DNA of 64,000 nt. Source: Ahaetulla prasina. Its lineage: Eukaryota; Chordata; Lepidosauria; Squamata; Colubridae. This document shows, piece after piece, positions 30,361 to 42,006 of the stretch. The translations under genes were made by a program, and so were the position numbers. How positions within the stretch are numbered: the first letter of the stretch is position 1; every line of letters starts with the position of its first letter. Below the pieces are notes generated by a model, which worked only from the letters and a program-made list of their open reading frames with translations, was not told the origin of the DNA and ran no database searches. The stretch is taken from contig NC_080541.1 in NCBI RefSeq assembly GCF_028640845.1, forward strand, positions 6,664,935 through 6,728,934. The letters run 5' to 3'.

Positions 30361-32527
30361 TGGCATCTACAGAAGTGACTGTAACCTGAAAGACATACTC
30401 ATGAACGAGTTCGAAGATGTCTTCAAGGACTGCCTGGGCAAGTACAAGGGGACCCCTATTTCCTTCAACTTAGACCCCCAGGTAGCTCCCATTAGGTTAA
30501 AGGCAAGGAGAGTCCCTTTTGCCCTTAAACCTAAAATTGACAAGGAGCTAGATAAGCTCATAAATCAGGGGATTTTGGTGCCAGTCGATCACGCAAAGTG
30601 GGAGACGCCAATCGTCACCCCAGTAAAACCAGATGGGTCAATTAGAATCTGCGCTGACTACAAGGCGACGCTAAACAAAGCCTTACAGAAAAGCGCTTAC
30701 CCGGTTCCCGTGGTGCAACACTTGCTGCACTCTTTGGGGCAAGGGCAAGTCTTTGCAAAGTTAGACTTGGCTCAAGCCTACCAACAACTGCCCGTGAGCG
30801 CCAACACAGCCGAAGCCCAAACGATTGTAACTCACAGGGGTGCATTCAAGTGTACCCGATTACAATTTGGGGTGAGTGTGGCACCGGGGCTGTTCCAAAA
30901 CTTAATGGAACGACTTCTGCAAGGGCTCCCAGGGGTAGTTCCCTATTTTGATGATGTATTGATATCAGCGGAAAACGTAGAGGAATTGGGGGAGCGTCTG
31001 AGAAAGGTTCTGGGCATTTTCCGGTCAGCCGGACTAAAGGTTAAAGTGAACAAATGCCAGATAGGGGTAGAATCAGTCGAATTCTTGGGCTACCGAATAG
31101 ACAAGAAAGGAATTCACCCCACTGAGAGCAAGGTCAAGGCAATCAGAAAGGCTCCAGCGCCCAAAAACAAAACAGAGCTACAGGCATTCCTGGGGCTAGT
31201 GAATTTTTACGTGGTTTTTTTAAAAAACAAAGCGACCCTTGCTGAGCCGCTGCATAAGCTTCTAGGGAAAAATGCTGTTTGGTCTTGGGGAAAGTCGGAA
31301 AGTAGGGCTTTCGAAGCAGTAAAAAACCTGCTCTCGAGCGATAGCCTGCTCATCCAGTATCATAGCTCATTGCCTTTAGTGCTGGTTTGCGATGCCTCCC
31401 CCTACGGGGTGGGGGCTGTGCTCAGCCACAGACTTCCAAACGGCACAGAAGCCCCCATAGCCTTCTACTCCAGAACGATGTCCTCCACAGAGAGGAACTA
31501 TAGCCAGTTAGATAAGGAAGCGCTAGCAATAGTGTCAGGGGTAAAAAAATTTCACGAATATGTTTTTGGACGAGACTTTGAAATTGTGACTGACCACAGA
31601 CCGCTGTTAGGAATACTGGCAGGCGACCGCCCAACGCCTGTGGCACTTTCGCCACGATTGACCCGATGGACTATTTTCTTAGCCGCTTATTCCTACAAGC
31701 TGCAGCATCGACCGGGAAAAGAAGTGGGGCATGCGGACGCGTTAAGCAGATGCCCACTGCCAGGGGCGATCGAAGACCCCACTCCGGGGATGCCCATCCT
31801 GCTGATTGACTCTTTGGACTCTGGCCCAGTCACATCTAAGGAAGTGGCTCGGGCATCATACCGGGACATTATGTTAAGGACTGTACTCGGTTGGGTACAA
31901 AGAGGGTGGCCCGCTGCGCCGGGCGAACGGTTTAAGGAATTTGTAAAAAAACATGAGGAGCTCTCGGCTCAAGGGGGGTGCCTGCTATGGGGTGATCGAG
32001 TGGTAATCCCGGAGAAATTGAGGGGAAGGGTATTGGACCTCCTCCACGAGGGTCACCCAGGGATCGTAAGGATGAAGGGGCTAGCAAGAAGCTATGTGTG
32101 GTGGCCACTCATGGACTCAGAGATTGCTGAGAGGGTAGGAAAATGCCAGGCTTGCCAAGAGTCCAGACCTCTACCCCCAACGGCCCCAGTCAGGGAATGG
32201 GAAAAACCCCAAGGGCCCTGGTCAAGAATCCACATTGATTTTGCTGGCCCTTTCCACGGCCAAACCTTCCTAGTGGTTGTCGACGCTTTCTCTAAATGGT
32301 TGGAGATCATACTCATGAAATCCACGACAGCCGAGGCAGTAATCGCAGCCCTGCGCCACCTATTCGCAACCCACGGGTTGCCTGACACGCTGGTATCCGA
32401 CAACGGCCCGCAATTCACGGCAGCCCAGTTTGAGGAATACTTGGCAGAGGAGGGCATCCGACATGCCCTCTCTGCGCCTTTCCACCCTGCGCCGAATGGC
32501 CTTGCAGGCGTTCCGTCCGGGCGCTAA
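30131..32527 (+). pseudogene. pol: RT, RNase H and N-terminal two-thirds of integrase
   Basis: A 798-codon uninterrupted frame; the ATG is incidental because it starts inside the protease region. RT spans about residues 140-320, with catalytic Asp212 in 'AKLDLAQAY' and YFDD at 272-275. RNase H has Asp421 ('DASPYGVGAV'), Glu463 and Asp488 ('TDHRPL'). Integrase has an HHCC finger (His639, His642, Cys672, Cys675) and two catalytic Asp (703 in 'HIDFAG', 757 in 'VSDNGP'). The frame ends at 'NGLAGVPSGR', exactly where the third catalytic residue, Glu, should follow 'NGLA'. RT and RNase H look intact; integrase is not. Confidence 0.93.
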
Positions 32528-32678
32528 GGAGGCATTGTCCAGGCTCAAGCCAGGTGACTGGCAAACAAAGATAGATTTCTTTCTGGCCGTTCAGCACAGA
32601 ACCCCAAGCACTGCTACAGGCAGAAGCCCAGCCGAATTATTGATGGACGGAAACTCCGGTGCCCACTTGACCGTTTGA
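32497..32678 (+). pseudogene. Integrase continuation, frame-shifted segment
   Basis: After a short deletion near 32503 the integrase core resumes in another frame as 'QAFRPGAKEALSRLKPGDWQ' and 'FFLAVQHRTPSTATGRSPAE'. A one-base loss near 32645 then returns it to the original frame. Confidence 0.85.
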
Positions 32679-33235
32679 ATCCCCATTACACACCAGAGGG
32701 TTACAAGGGGGAACTAGAAAAAACGAGAGAAATGGGCATAGGCGACCGAGTGTGGGCCCGCAACTATGGGGACGGCCCAAGTTGGCTCGCAGGGCAAATC
32801 ATAAAAGCAACCGGTCCAAAGTCATACTTGGTCGAGTTACAAGACAACCGAGTATGGAGGCGCCACATAGATCAGATAAGGAAACGAATAGCTGAACAAC
32901 CCGAGCTAAATGAGACAGATCATGACCACTCATTATTTGAACCCACAGCTGACCATAACCCGGGGGAGGCGCAAGACTTAGCTGAGGTCCCGGAGGTCCA
33001 GCGACGCCATCAGGTTCCCGATGGAAACAGCAGGGAAAACTCTAAAAGTAATCCAGGGCCGGATGGCCAAGAAAAAGAGTCTGCAAGTAATCCAGGGCCC
33101 GATGGCCTAGAGGAAGAGCTGGGAGGAGAAAACAGCCCCTCCGACCAGCTCAAAACACCACCCAGGACTGAACCGCGCAGGTCCGAAAGAATTAGGAGAC
33201 GCCCAGGTTATTTGCGTGACTACGTCGAAAAATAA
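32675..33235 (+). pseudogene. Integrase C-terminal domain and tail
   Basis: In the original pol frame: 'NPHYTPEGYKGELEKT', then a GPY/F-type module ('VWARNYGDGPSWLAGQIIKA', 'TGPKSYLVEL'). A hydrophilic linker has two near-copies of 'SNPGPDG', and the end is basic ('RRSERIRRRPGYLRDYVEK'). No chromodomain seen. The stop lies 61 bp before the 3' LTR. Confidence 0.85.
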
Positions 33236-33283
33236 CATGTAAATAATATGTAAATAGTGGTAAAGTGTTTTCTGGGAGGGGAG

Positions 33284-33296
33284 GAGTGTTATGTAT
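33284..33296 (+). promoter_or_regulatory. Polypurine tract for plus-strand priming
   Basis: GGGAGGGGAGGAG ends exactly at the first base of the 3' LTR. Confidence 0.92.
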
Positions 33297-33474
33297 CTTT
33301 AAATATTTTGGCGGGAAACAAGCACGTTGCTGATTGGTTGAAGCCGCCGGTTAAACAGTATATAAAGGGTTGTTTTTCCCCAGCTTGGGTGCTGGGTTCA
33401 CCCTATATTAAAGAGCTGTTGTCACTACCCTGGTCTCCAGCCTCGTTACTTCCCGAACTTAACAAAAGGTGAGG
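33297..33474 (+). mobile_element. 3' LTR of the Gypsy element
   Basis: 178 bp; I found no difference from the 5' LTR when reading both through. Confidence 0.96.
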
Positions 33475-33487
33475 CAGTAGACTAAGC

Positions 33488-33862
33488 CAGGTAATCCTTT
33501 GATTTACAATGGTTCGTTCAGTGACCATCTGAAGTTACAACAGCACTAAAAAAATGGACTTGTGACCATTTTTCACACTTAAGGCTGTTGCGACCCGCGT
33601 AATCACACAATCAAAATTCAGATGCTTGGCAAAGACCTCACATTTATGGCGGTTGTAGTGAAGTCATAAAACATGGCAAAGCTCCCCGGACGAATTTCTC
33701 ACTTAGCCACATAAATTTGGGGGCTCGATTGTGGTCGTACGTTGAGGACTAACTGTTAAACTGTTTTAACTTGGAATCCTGGGTCTCAAGTAGCTTGTTC
33801 GGGTTATGTCGTAACTTTGAATGGTCGCTAAGCAACTGATCGTAAATCAAGGACTACCTGCA
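33488..33862. mobile_element. TIR-C transposon, diverged
   Basis: Blocks 33488-33755 ('gaccatttttcacactt', 'cataaatttgggggctcg') and 33800-33862 ('gtaaatcaaggactacctg') bracket unrelated sequence. Confidence 0.7.
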
Positions 33863-33910
33863 TATGATTTTATTTTATTTTACACACACCCTGCTATATT
33901 GTACACCCTA

Positions 33911-34850
<940 letters not shown>

Positions 34851-35571
34851 TTATCTTTCTTTCCTCGTCCCATCGCATCCTGTTTTCGTGGGCAGGAATG
34901 TGTTCTCTTTAACCCTGTTTATTTAATAGGAGATGAAACCTGTCTGAACCGAGATTTACTCCAAGCAAAGCCGAACTCTGTCTTCCTTGCGGTCGACTGC
35001 TGTGTAAACCTTGTCATCCTTTGTACAAATTCCCTTTTCAAAAACAAAATAAACTTTCATTTATCTGAAAGGCGAGAAAAATCACATTCAGGCCCCACGT
35101 TTTTTGGCACCTCACCGGAAAATAACCGAAGCGAGATGCTCTCGTACGGCCAGCAATTTTTCCATATTTACGTTTGCCAGATATTTTCCACTTCAGATTT
35201 TATTTAGGAAAGAAATACAGCTTTGATGTTCCCGCTTCCCCTCCTCCCTGGGGTAGCATTTCTTTGGTCCCCGGAATAAACAGAGTGGGAAACTACAAGC
35301 CAAGGTGAATTTAAAAGGGTGTGCTGGGATTTTGTCGTGTTGTTTTTTTTTAAAAAAAAGGATACCTGTGCTTTTTGCAAAACAGACTGGTTTTGCAAAA
35401 TATATGTTGTTTTGCAGGGGATAAGGACACAATTGGAATATATTGTATATCTTTTAGTTGTTATAGAAGAAGAAATATAAGGGGGGAGGGGAATTGTCTC
35501 TGTGGGTGGGGGTGCACTGTAATATTTGTATTTTTCCCCCCTTTTTTGTATGTATGTATTTATGTATGTAT
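34851..35571. other. No recognisable feature
   Basis: Unique-looking. Several frames under 80 codons without family features. Confidence 0.5.
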
Positions 35572-36069
35572 GGGCTAGGTGGCTCAGGGGCTAGGAAGTT
35601 GAGCTTGTCAATTGAAAGGATGGCACTCGGCTGTTCGAATCCCTAGTGCTGCCGTGTAACGGGGTGAGCTCCAGTGATGGGATTCAACCAGTTCGCACCA
35701 CTTCGGGAGAACCGGTTGTTAACTTTCTGAGCAGTTTGGTGAACTGGTTGTTGGAAGAAATCATTAGGGCAGAGAACCGGTGGTTAAATTATTTGAATCC
35801 CATCACTGGTGAGCTCCCGTTACTTGTCCCACCTTCTGCCAACCTAGCAGTTTCGAAAGCGCGTAAAAATGCAAGTAGAAAAAATAGGGACCACCTTTGG
35901 TGGAAAGGTAACAGCGTTCCGTGCGCCTTTGGCATTGAGTCATGCCGGCCACATGACCATGGAGACATTTTCGGACAGCGCTGGCTCTTCGGCTTTGAAA
36001 TGGAGATGAGCACCGCCCCCTGGATTCGGAAACAATTAGCACATACGTGCGAGGGGAACCTTCACCTTT
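35572..36069 (+). mobile_element. Sauria-type SINE interrupted by a hAT MITE
   Basis: Head 'gggctaggtggctcagg' and B-box-like 'gttcgaatccctagtgc'; tail 'ggggaaccttcaccttt'. The flanking 'tatgtatgtat' at both ends is a plausible duplication, though the site is itself repetitive. Confidence 0.85.
35664..35816. mobile_element. hAT-N2 MITE, 137 bp, perfect ends and TSD
   Basis: Element 35672-35808 starts CAGTGATGGGATTCAA and ends with its exact reverse complement. Flanked by the identical octamer GTGAGCTC (35664-35671 and 35809-35816). The clearest hAT-type insertion in the window. Confidence 0.96.
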
Positions 36070-36080
36070 TTATGTATGTA

Positions 36081-36355
36081 TTTATTTATTTATTTTAAAG
36101 TTTTTTATTTAATAAACATTAAAAACATTGGACATTTGTGACAATCCTGGTCTTATCATATCCATACATATTCTTTCCATAACAACAAATATAATTACTA
36201 TTTAACATAAACTGCTACTTGGTTCTTATGTTCATATCTCTTGTCCTCATTTACTATCTATTTATTATTTATTTACTATTTACATTTATTTATTTATTTT
36301 GTATTTAAATATATATGTACTATGTTTATACTATTTGCATTTAAAATAAAAAAAA
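36081..36355 (-). mobile_element. Probable L1 3' untranslated fragment
   Basis: T-rich start ('tttaaagttttttatttaat'), AT-rich body resembling the L1 3' regions at 46290 and 19776. No frame. Confidence 0.5.
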
Positions 36356-36428
36356 AATTTAAAAAAGAAAAGAAAAGAAAGAAAGAAAGAAACCAGGCCC
36401 CGCAAATAAGCAAAAACCCATCTGCGGG

Positions 36429-36740
36429 ATGCACGCCAGAGCTGGGTTTCAGCAGGTTCTGACCAGTTCTGGAGAACCGGTAGTGGAAATTTTGAGTAGT
36501 TCAGAGAACTGGTAGTAAAAATTCTGACTGGCCCCACCTCCAACTATTCTCTGCCTTCCAAGTCCCAGCTGATTGGGAGGAAATGGGGATTTTGCAGTAA
36601 CCTTCCCCTGGAGTGGGGAGGGAATGGAGATTTTACAGTATCCTTCCCTTGCCACGCCCACCAAGCCACGCCCACAGCCACCAAGCCACACCCAAAGAAC
36701 CGGTAGTAAAAAAAAATTGAAATCCACCACTGATGCACGC
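36429..36740. mobile_element. hAT-N2 MITE, 296 bp, perfect TSD
   Basis: Element 36437-36732, 'cagagctgggtttcagcagg' to 'ttgaaatccaccactg', between identical octamers ATGCACGC (36429-36436 and 36733-36740). The interior has the 'ttttgcagtaaccttcccc' and 'cacgcccaccaagcca' modules. Confidence 0.95.
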
Positions 36741-36750
36741 AGCACGCAAA

Positions 36751-36751
36751 A

Positions 36752-36790
<39 letters not shown>
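36751..36790. repeat. (CA)n microsatellite
   Basis: Uninterrupted dinucleotide array. Confidence 0.98.
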
Positions 36791-36794
<4 letters not shown>

Positions 36795-37047
36795 CGTGAA
36801 AAAATCTCTCTCCATGAAACCAATCCCTGGTACCCAAAAGGTTGGGTTGGGGGGCACTGGATTAGAAGACCTCTGAGGTCTTATCAGGATTGATTCACCT
36901 ACATTTTCCCGTCATTCACAGCTTGACAATAACAGGGAGGGGTGTACGGATGGAATGCAAGGGTGGGAGAATGGTATTCAAGGATCCGTCGGCTGCCGGG
37001 AGACGCCGCTGGCATCTCAAGGACACAATGAGCAGATGCCCCACTGT

Positions 37048-37376
37048 CAGAGGTGAGATTCAGCTGGTTCAAGCCGGTTCGGACGAACCAGTAGTTAAAT
37101 TACTGGGTGGCCCCTCCCTTCCCCACCATGTCCCTTCCAGGAGTCCCCACGCACCCCATTTTGGCTTCCAGGTAAGTGCAGGGAGGCCTACTAGGCGCAA
37201 AACAGGGTGCGGGGATGTGGCGCACCCCCTCCCCCCGCTGCCCTTTTGCTCCCAGGAGGCTGCAGGAGGCCCAGTGCTGCCGGTCACGCCCCGTGGCCAC
37301 GCCCACCATGGCCACGCCCACCTACCCAGTCATTAGGGCAGAGAACCGGTTGTTAAATTATTCGAATCCCACCACT
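37048..37376. mobile_element. hAT-N2 MITE, GC-rich variant
   Basis: Begins 'cagaggtgagattcagctgg' and ends 'ttcgaatcccaccact'; no convincing target duplication. Close relative at 56304. Confidence 0.75.
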
Positions 37377-37481
37377 TCCTAGCATGGCTGGCCATTTCCC
37401 ATAACAAAATGAGCCGGAGCGATTTTGGTGGTGGACATTTTGGATTGTGGGTGGCCTGCAGGGGAAAAAAGGGGGAATTGC

Positions 37482-37987
37482 CGTATATTTCGCTTCATAA
37501 GATGCACTTTTTCTCCTCCCAAAGGTGCGTGGAAATGTACGTCTTATGGAGCGAATATGGGCGACAGGCAGCAGGGCAAACGGTGGTAGTGATCCCCACT
37601 GCCTGGAACAGCTGATTGGAGGTATTCCGGGAGGCTGATCCAACCGCTGATCAGTTAGTCGGAGGCGAAGGGGGAGCAGCAGACACAGAGGAGGCAGGCT
37701 GTTTGCTACAAGGTGAATACTGGATGGACACTGGGAGGCAGAGGCAGATATATTTGTTTCTTGTTTTCCTCCTCTAAACCATAACCTCCTCTTATAACAT
37801 AACATAACATCAGAGTTGGAAGGGACCTTGGAGGCCTTCTAGTCCAACCCCCTGCCCAGGCAGGAAACCCTATACCATCTCAGTCAGATGGTTATCCAAC
37901 ATTTTCTTAAAAATTTCCAGTGTTGGAGTTATGGTCAGGAGTTATGGAGTTATGGTCAGGAGCATCTTATACAGCGAAAAATACAGT
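37482..37987. mobile_element. DNA transposon with 'cataagatgc' ends, split by CR1
   Basis: Left end 'ccgtatatttcgcttcataa' pairs imperfectly with right end 'cttatacagcgaaaaataca'. A CR1 3' scrap lies inside. Superfamily not determined. Confidence 0.6.
37803..37928 (-). mobile_element. Very short CR1 3' end
   Basis: (ATAAC)n-like tail, 'cagagttggaagggacc' to 'atttccagtgttggag'. The 5' truncation leaves about 125 bp. Confidence 0.85.
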
Positions 37988-38007
37988 AACTATGCTTGCT
38001 TTTTCAG

Positions 38008-38700
38008 CAGGCTTAATAGCAGTAACTGTGAGAGGGATCTTGGAGTCTTAGTGGACAACCAATTAACTATGAGCCAACAGTGTGCACCGGCAGACAAAAA
38101 AAGCCAATGCAATCCTAAACTGCATTAACAGAGGGATACAATGAAGATCAAGGGAGGTACTAATGCCACTCTATAAAGCCTTAGTAAGACCACACCTAGA
38201 GTACCGCATCCAGTTTTGGTCACTATAAAAAATAAATGTTGAGATGCTAGAAAAAGAGCGCAGAGAAGAGCAACAAAGATGATTAGGGGACTGACTGGAG
38301 GCTAAAATATATGAAGAACGGTTGCAGCAACTGGGTATGTCTAGTCTAATGAAGATAAGAGAAGGACCAGGGGAGACAGGATAGCAGTCTTCCAATACTT
38401 GAGGGGCTGCCACAAAGAGGAGGGGGTCAAGCTGTTTTCCAAAGCACCCGAAGGCCAGACAAGGAATAATGGATGGAAACTGATCCAAGAGAGATTCAAC
38501 CTAGAAATAAGGAGAAATAAATAAATAATTTTCTGACAGTGAAAACAATCGACTAATGGAACAGAAGTTGCCTTCAGAAGTTGTGGGAGCTTCATCACTG
38601 GAAGCTTTCAAGAAGAGACTGGATTGCCATCTGTCCGGAATGGTGTCGGGTCTCCTGCTTGGGTGGAGGGGGGTTGGACTAGATGACTTAGAAGGTGATC
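38008..38700 (+). mobile_element. CR1 LINE 3' portion, eroded
   Basis: Recognisable CR1 landmarks ('gtgagagggatcttggagtc', 'agaccacacctagagtac', 'gggttggactagatgactt') in order, but with many frame breaks. The 3' end runs into a pyrimidine tract. Confidence 0.85.
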
Positions 38701-39765
38701 TCTCAATTCTCTTTTATTTTATTTTATTTTTTCTTTTCTTTTCTTTTCTTCTTTTTTCTATTCTAGTCTATTCCATTCCATTCCATTCCATTCTATTCTA
38801 TTCCATATCTTTCTTTTCTTTTCTTCTCTTCTCTTCTCCTCTCCTCTCCTCTCCTCTCCCATTCTATTCCATTTTATTCCATTCTATTCCATTCCATATT
38901 TCTCTTCTCTTCTCTTCTCTTCTCTTCTCTTCTCTTCTCTTCTCTTCTCTTCTCCTCTCTTCTCTACTCCTCTCCCATTCTATTCCAGTCTATTCCATTC
39001 TATGCCATTCCATATTTCTCTTCTCTTCTCTTCTCCTCTCCTCTCTTCTCTTCTCTCTCCTCTCTCTCGTCTCCTCTCCTCTCCTCTCCCTTCCTTCCTT
39101 CCCTTCCTTCCTTCCTTCCATATTTTTTCTTCTCTTTTTTTTCTTCTCTTCTCTTCTCTTCTCTTCTCTTCTCCTCTCTTCTCCTCTCCTCTCCTCCCTT
39201 CCCTTCCTTTCCCCTTCCCTTCCCTTCCCTTCCATATTTCTCTTTTCTTCTCTTTTTTTCTTCTCTTCTCTTCTCTTCTCTTCTCTTCTCTTCTCCTCTC
39301 CTCTCCTCTCCTCTCCTCCCTTCCCTTCCTTTCCCCTTCCCTTCCCTTCCCTTCCATATTTTTCTTCTCTTTTCTTCTCTTTTCTTTTCTTCTCTTTTCT
39401 TCTCTTCTCCTCTCCTCTCCTCTCCTCTCCTCTCCTATCCTATCCTATCCTATCCTATCCTATCCTATCCTATCCTATCCCATTCTATTCCATTCCATTC
39501 TATTCCATTCTATTCCATTCCATATTTCTCTTCTCTTCTCTTCTCTTCTCTTCTCTTCTCTTCTCTTCTCCTCTCCTCTCCTCTCCTCTCCCATTCTATT
39601 CCATTCTATTCCATTCCATATTTCTCTTCTCTTCTCTTCTCTTCTCTTCTCTTCTCTTCTCTTCTCTTCTCTTCTCTTCTCTTCCCTTCCCTTCCCTTCC
39701 CTTCCCTTCCCTTCCCTTCCCTTCCTTTCCCTTCCCTTCCCTTCCCTTCTATTTCGTTCCATTCT
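38700..39765. repeat. Pyrimidine-rich pentamer array with higher-order pattern
   Basis: Blocks of (TTCTC)n, (TTCCC)n, (CCTAT)n and (ATTCC/ATTCT)n recur. The marker 'attccatatttctcttct' or a variant appears near 38808, 38895, 39008, 39519 and 39615, with 'ttccatatttt' forms between. On this strand As occur almost only in the ATTCC-type and CCTAT blocks. Confidence 0.95.
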
Positions 39766-40686
39766 GCAGGATACCAGAGCTGGTTTTGCTGTTTCTGTGC
39801 CAATGTGGTTTATTCAGTAAAGTTTTATACCCTTGGTAAAAACAATATCCCAGGAGTTCCCTTTTCTGGATTCGCCAAGTGGCCAGTCGATGGGACCCTT
39901 CCAGCCCTTCGATTCTGTGTTCCCAGCTGGATCCAACCCAAGGACAAAAGAGGAAAGAAAGTAGGAACTGCTATCTGTGGGAGCTGATCTCATATTTCAT
40001 ATATCCAGCTTTGCCTTCAGGGCAATTTTATTCCCGAAGTCAAAAGTCCAACTTGAGAAAAAAAAAGAATAAGCCCTTTCTCCAGTAAAAAGATTTGGGA
40101 GAAATTCCCAAGTTTTCAAATCCGGCTCCCTTTGCCGTCACTCATCCCTATTGGGACCGGTTGGGAATCTCCGATGCAGAAGAGGACGGGAAAAATTATA
40201 CGGCCCACTAATTGTACATGATGTCCTGGGGAGTTTATTCTCGTATTCCACAACTAAACACTTAATTTGTTTACCTGGAAGCCGAGTTTAGAAGAGAAGA
40301 GAATGTGAAAGTTCTTCTATTCTGCTATACATTTCCACATTTATTGGTTTAGAGTTGCGACCTCTTCTTCTTTTTTTGTTTTTTTGTGTGTTCTCACAGC
40401 CGCCTTGCTTTCCTCCTGCCCTAAAACAGCCACAATTCATTTTTTTCCTGACAGTCTCAATTAATTTGTCTTCTCCTTCCTCTCCCCGAACTGCAATCAG
40501 GATAAATTCTTTTTCTCTTTCCCCAAACAGCTGTTCACAAGCTACGCTAAGCTGGGAAGGGAAACACACACACACACACACACACAACCATCTCATTCTC
40601 TCATACTTGTATCACAGTTTGTGTAATGTCGTTTATTCCTGGCATCTGTTGTTGTTGTTGATGTTTTTACTAGGATCTATGCTGGG
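39766..40686. other. No recognisable feature apart from a (CA)n
   Basis: Unique-looking sequence with (AC)n at 40563-40586. Frames under 115 codons, none with family features. Confidence 0.5.
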
Positions 40687-41262
40687 AATAGAATAGAATA
40701 GAATAGAATAGAATAGAATAGAATAGAATAGAATAGAATAGAATAGAATTGAATTGAATTGAATTGAATTGAATTGAATTGAATTGAATTGAATTGAATT
40801 GAATTGAATTGAATTGAATTGAATTGAATTGAATTGAATTGAATTGAATTGAATTGAATTGAATTGAATTGAATTGAATTGAATTGAATTGAATTGAATT
40901 GAATTGAATTGAATTGAATTGAATTGAATTGAATTTTATTGGCCAAGTGTGATTGGGCACACAAGGAATTTGTCTTTGTGCATATGCTCTCAATGTACAT
41001 AAAAAAAATAGAATAGAATAGAATAGAATAGAATAGAATGTAGGATAGGATATAGAATAGAATAGAACAGAACAGAACAGAACAGAATAGAACAGAATAG
41101 AATGTAGGATAGGAAATAGAATAGAATAGAATAGAATAGAATAGAATAGAATAGAATAGAATAGAATAGAATAGAATAGAACAGAACAGAACAGAACAGA
41201 GTAGAGTAGAGTAGAGTAGAGTAGAGTAGAGTAGAGTAGAGTAGAGTAGAATGGAGTAGAGA
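40687..41262 (-). mobile_element. L3 3' end embedded in pentamer arrays
   Basis: (GAATA)n at 40687-40747 changes to (GAATT)n to 40935. Then come 75 bp of L3 3' end ('tattggccaagtgtgattgg' to 'caatgtacataaaa'), then (AATAG)n, AACAG and AGTAG blocks up to a CR1 at 41263. The L3 part is cut at the same point as in 43541-43712 and 48537-48815. Confidence 0.93.
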
Positions 41263-41775
41263 ACAGAGTTGGAAGGGACCTTGTAGGTCATCTAGTCCAA
41301 CCCCTTGCTCAAGCAGGAGACCCTATACCATTTCTGACAGATGGCAATCCAGTCTCTTCTTGAAAATTTCCAGTGTTGGAGCACCCACAACTTCTGGAGG
41401 CTGGTTAATTGTTCTAACTGCCGGGAAATTTCTCCTTAGTTCTAGGTTGCTTCTCTCCTTGATTAGTTTCCATCTGTTGCATCTTGTCTTGCCTTCAGGT
41501 ACTTTGGAGAATAGTTTGACTCCCTCTTCTTTGTGGCAGCCCCTGAGATATTGGAACACTGCTATCATGTCTCCCCTAGTCCTTCTTTTTATTAAACTAG
41601 ACATACCCAGTTCCTGCAACCGTTCTTCATATGTTTTATCCTCCAGTCCCCTAATCATCTTTGTTGCTCTTCTCTGCACTCTTTCTAGAGTCTCAGCATC
41701 TTTTTTTACATCGCGGCGACCAAAACTGGATGCAGGATTCGAAGTGTGGCCTTACCAAGGCATTGTAACAAGGAA
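41263..41775 (-). mobile_element. CR1 LINE 3' portion
   Basis: 'cagagttggaagggacc' onward. The minus frame 41323-41679 encodes '[20 protein letters not shown]' to 'EIFKKRLDCHLSEMV', with a small deletion around 'TINQPPEVVGAP'. Confidence 0.9.
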
Positions 41776-42006
41776 TCAGCTAACTGAGTGCAAGTTAATC
41801 CTTGACTTACAACCGTTTGTATAGTGGCCAGGTCAAAGCTACTACAGCATTATGACCATTGCGGCATCCCTAGGGTCACGTGATCAAAATTCAGGCACAT
41901 TGGCAAGTGACTCGTATTTACGACGGTGTCAGTGTCCCCGGGGGTTGTGGGATTCACTTTTGTGACCTAACAAGCAGAGTCAAGGGGGAAGCCCCATTCA
42001 CTTAGC

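Larger units (their letters stand above)
28920..33479 (+). mobile_element. Ty3/Gypsy LTR retrotransposon, young but frame-broken
   Basis: Full structure: 5-bp target duplication AAAGG (28920-28924 and 33475-33479), two 178-bp LTRs that I read as identical, primer-binding site, gag, protease, RT/RNase H, integrase and a polypurine tract. Domain order PR-RT-RH-IN is that of Metaviridae. Gag, protease and integrase carry frame breaks, so this copy cannot make a complete Pol. There is no envelope frame. Neighbouring elements share no coordinates with it. Confidence 0.96.

Noticed and set aside
30131..32527. Functional autonomous Gypsy polyprotein
   Set aside because: Gag, protease and integrase frames are broken as written; only RT and RNase H are continuous.
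37040..37384. 8-bp target duplication for the hAT-N2 copy
   Set aside because: CCCACTGT before and TCCTAGCA after do not match; boundaries left approximate.
38556..39839. 427-codon frame after CR1
   Set aside because: Runs through a pyrimidine pentamer array. Only the first about 40 residues are CR1-derived.
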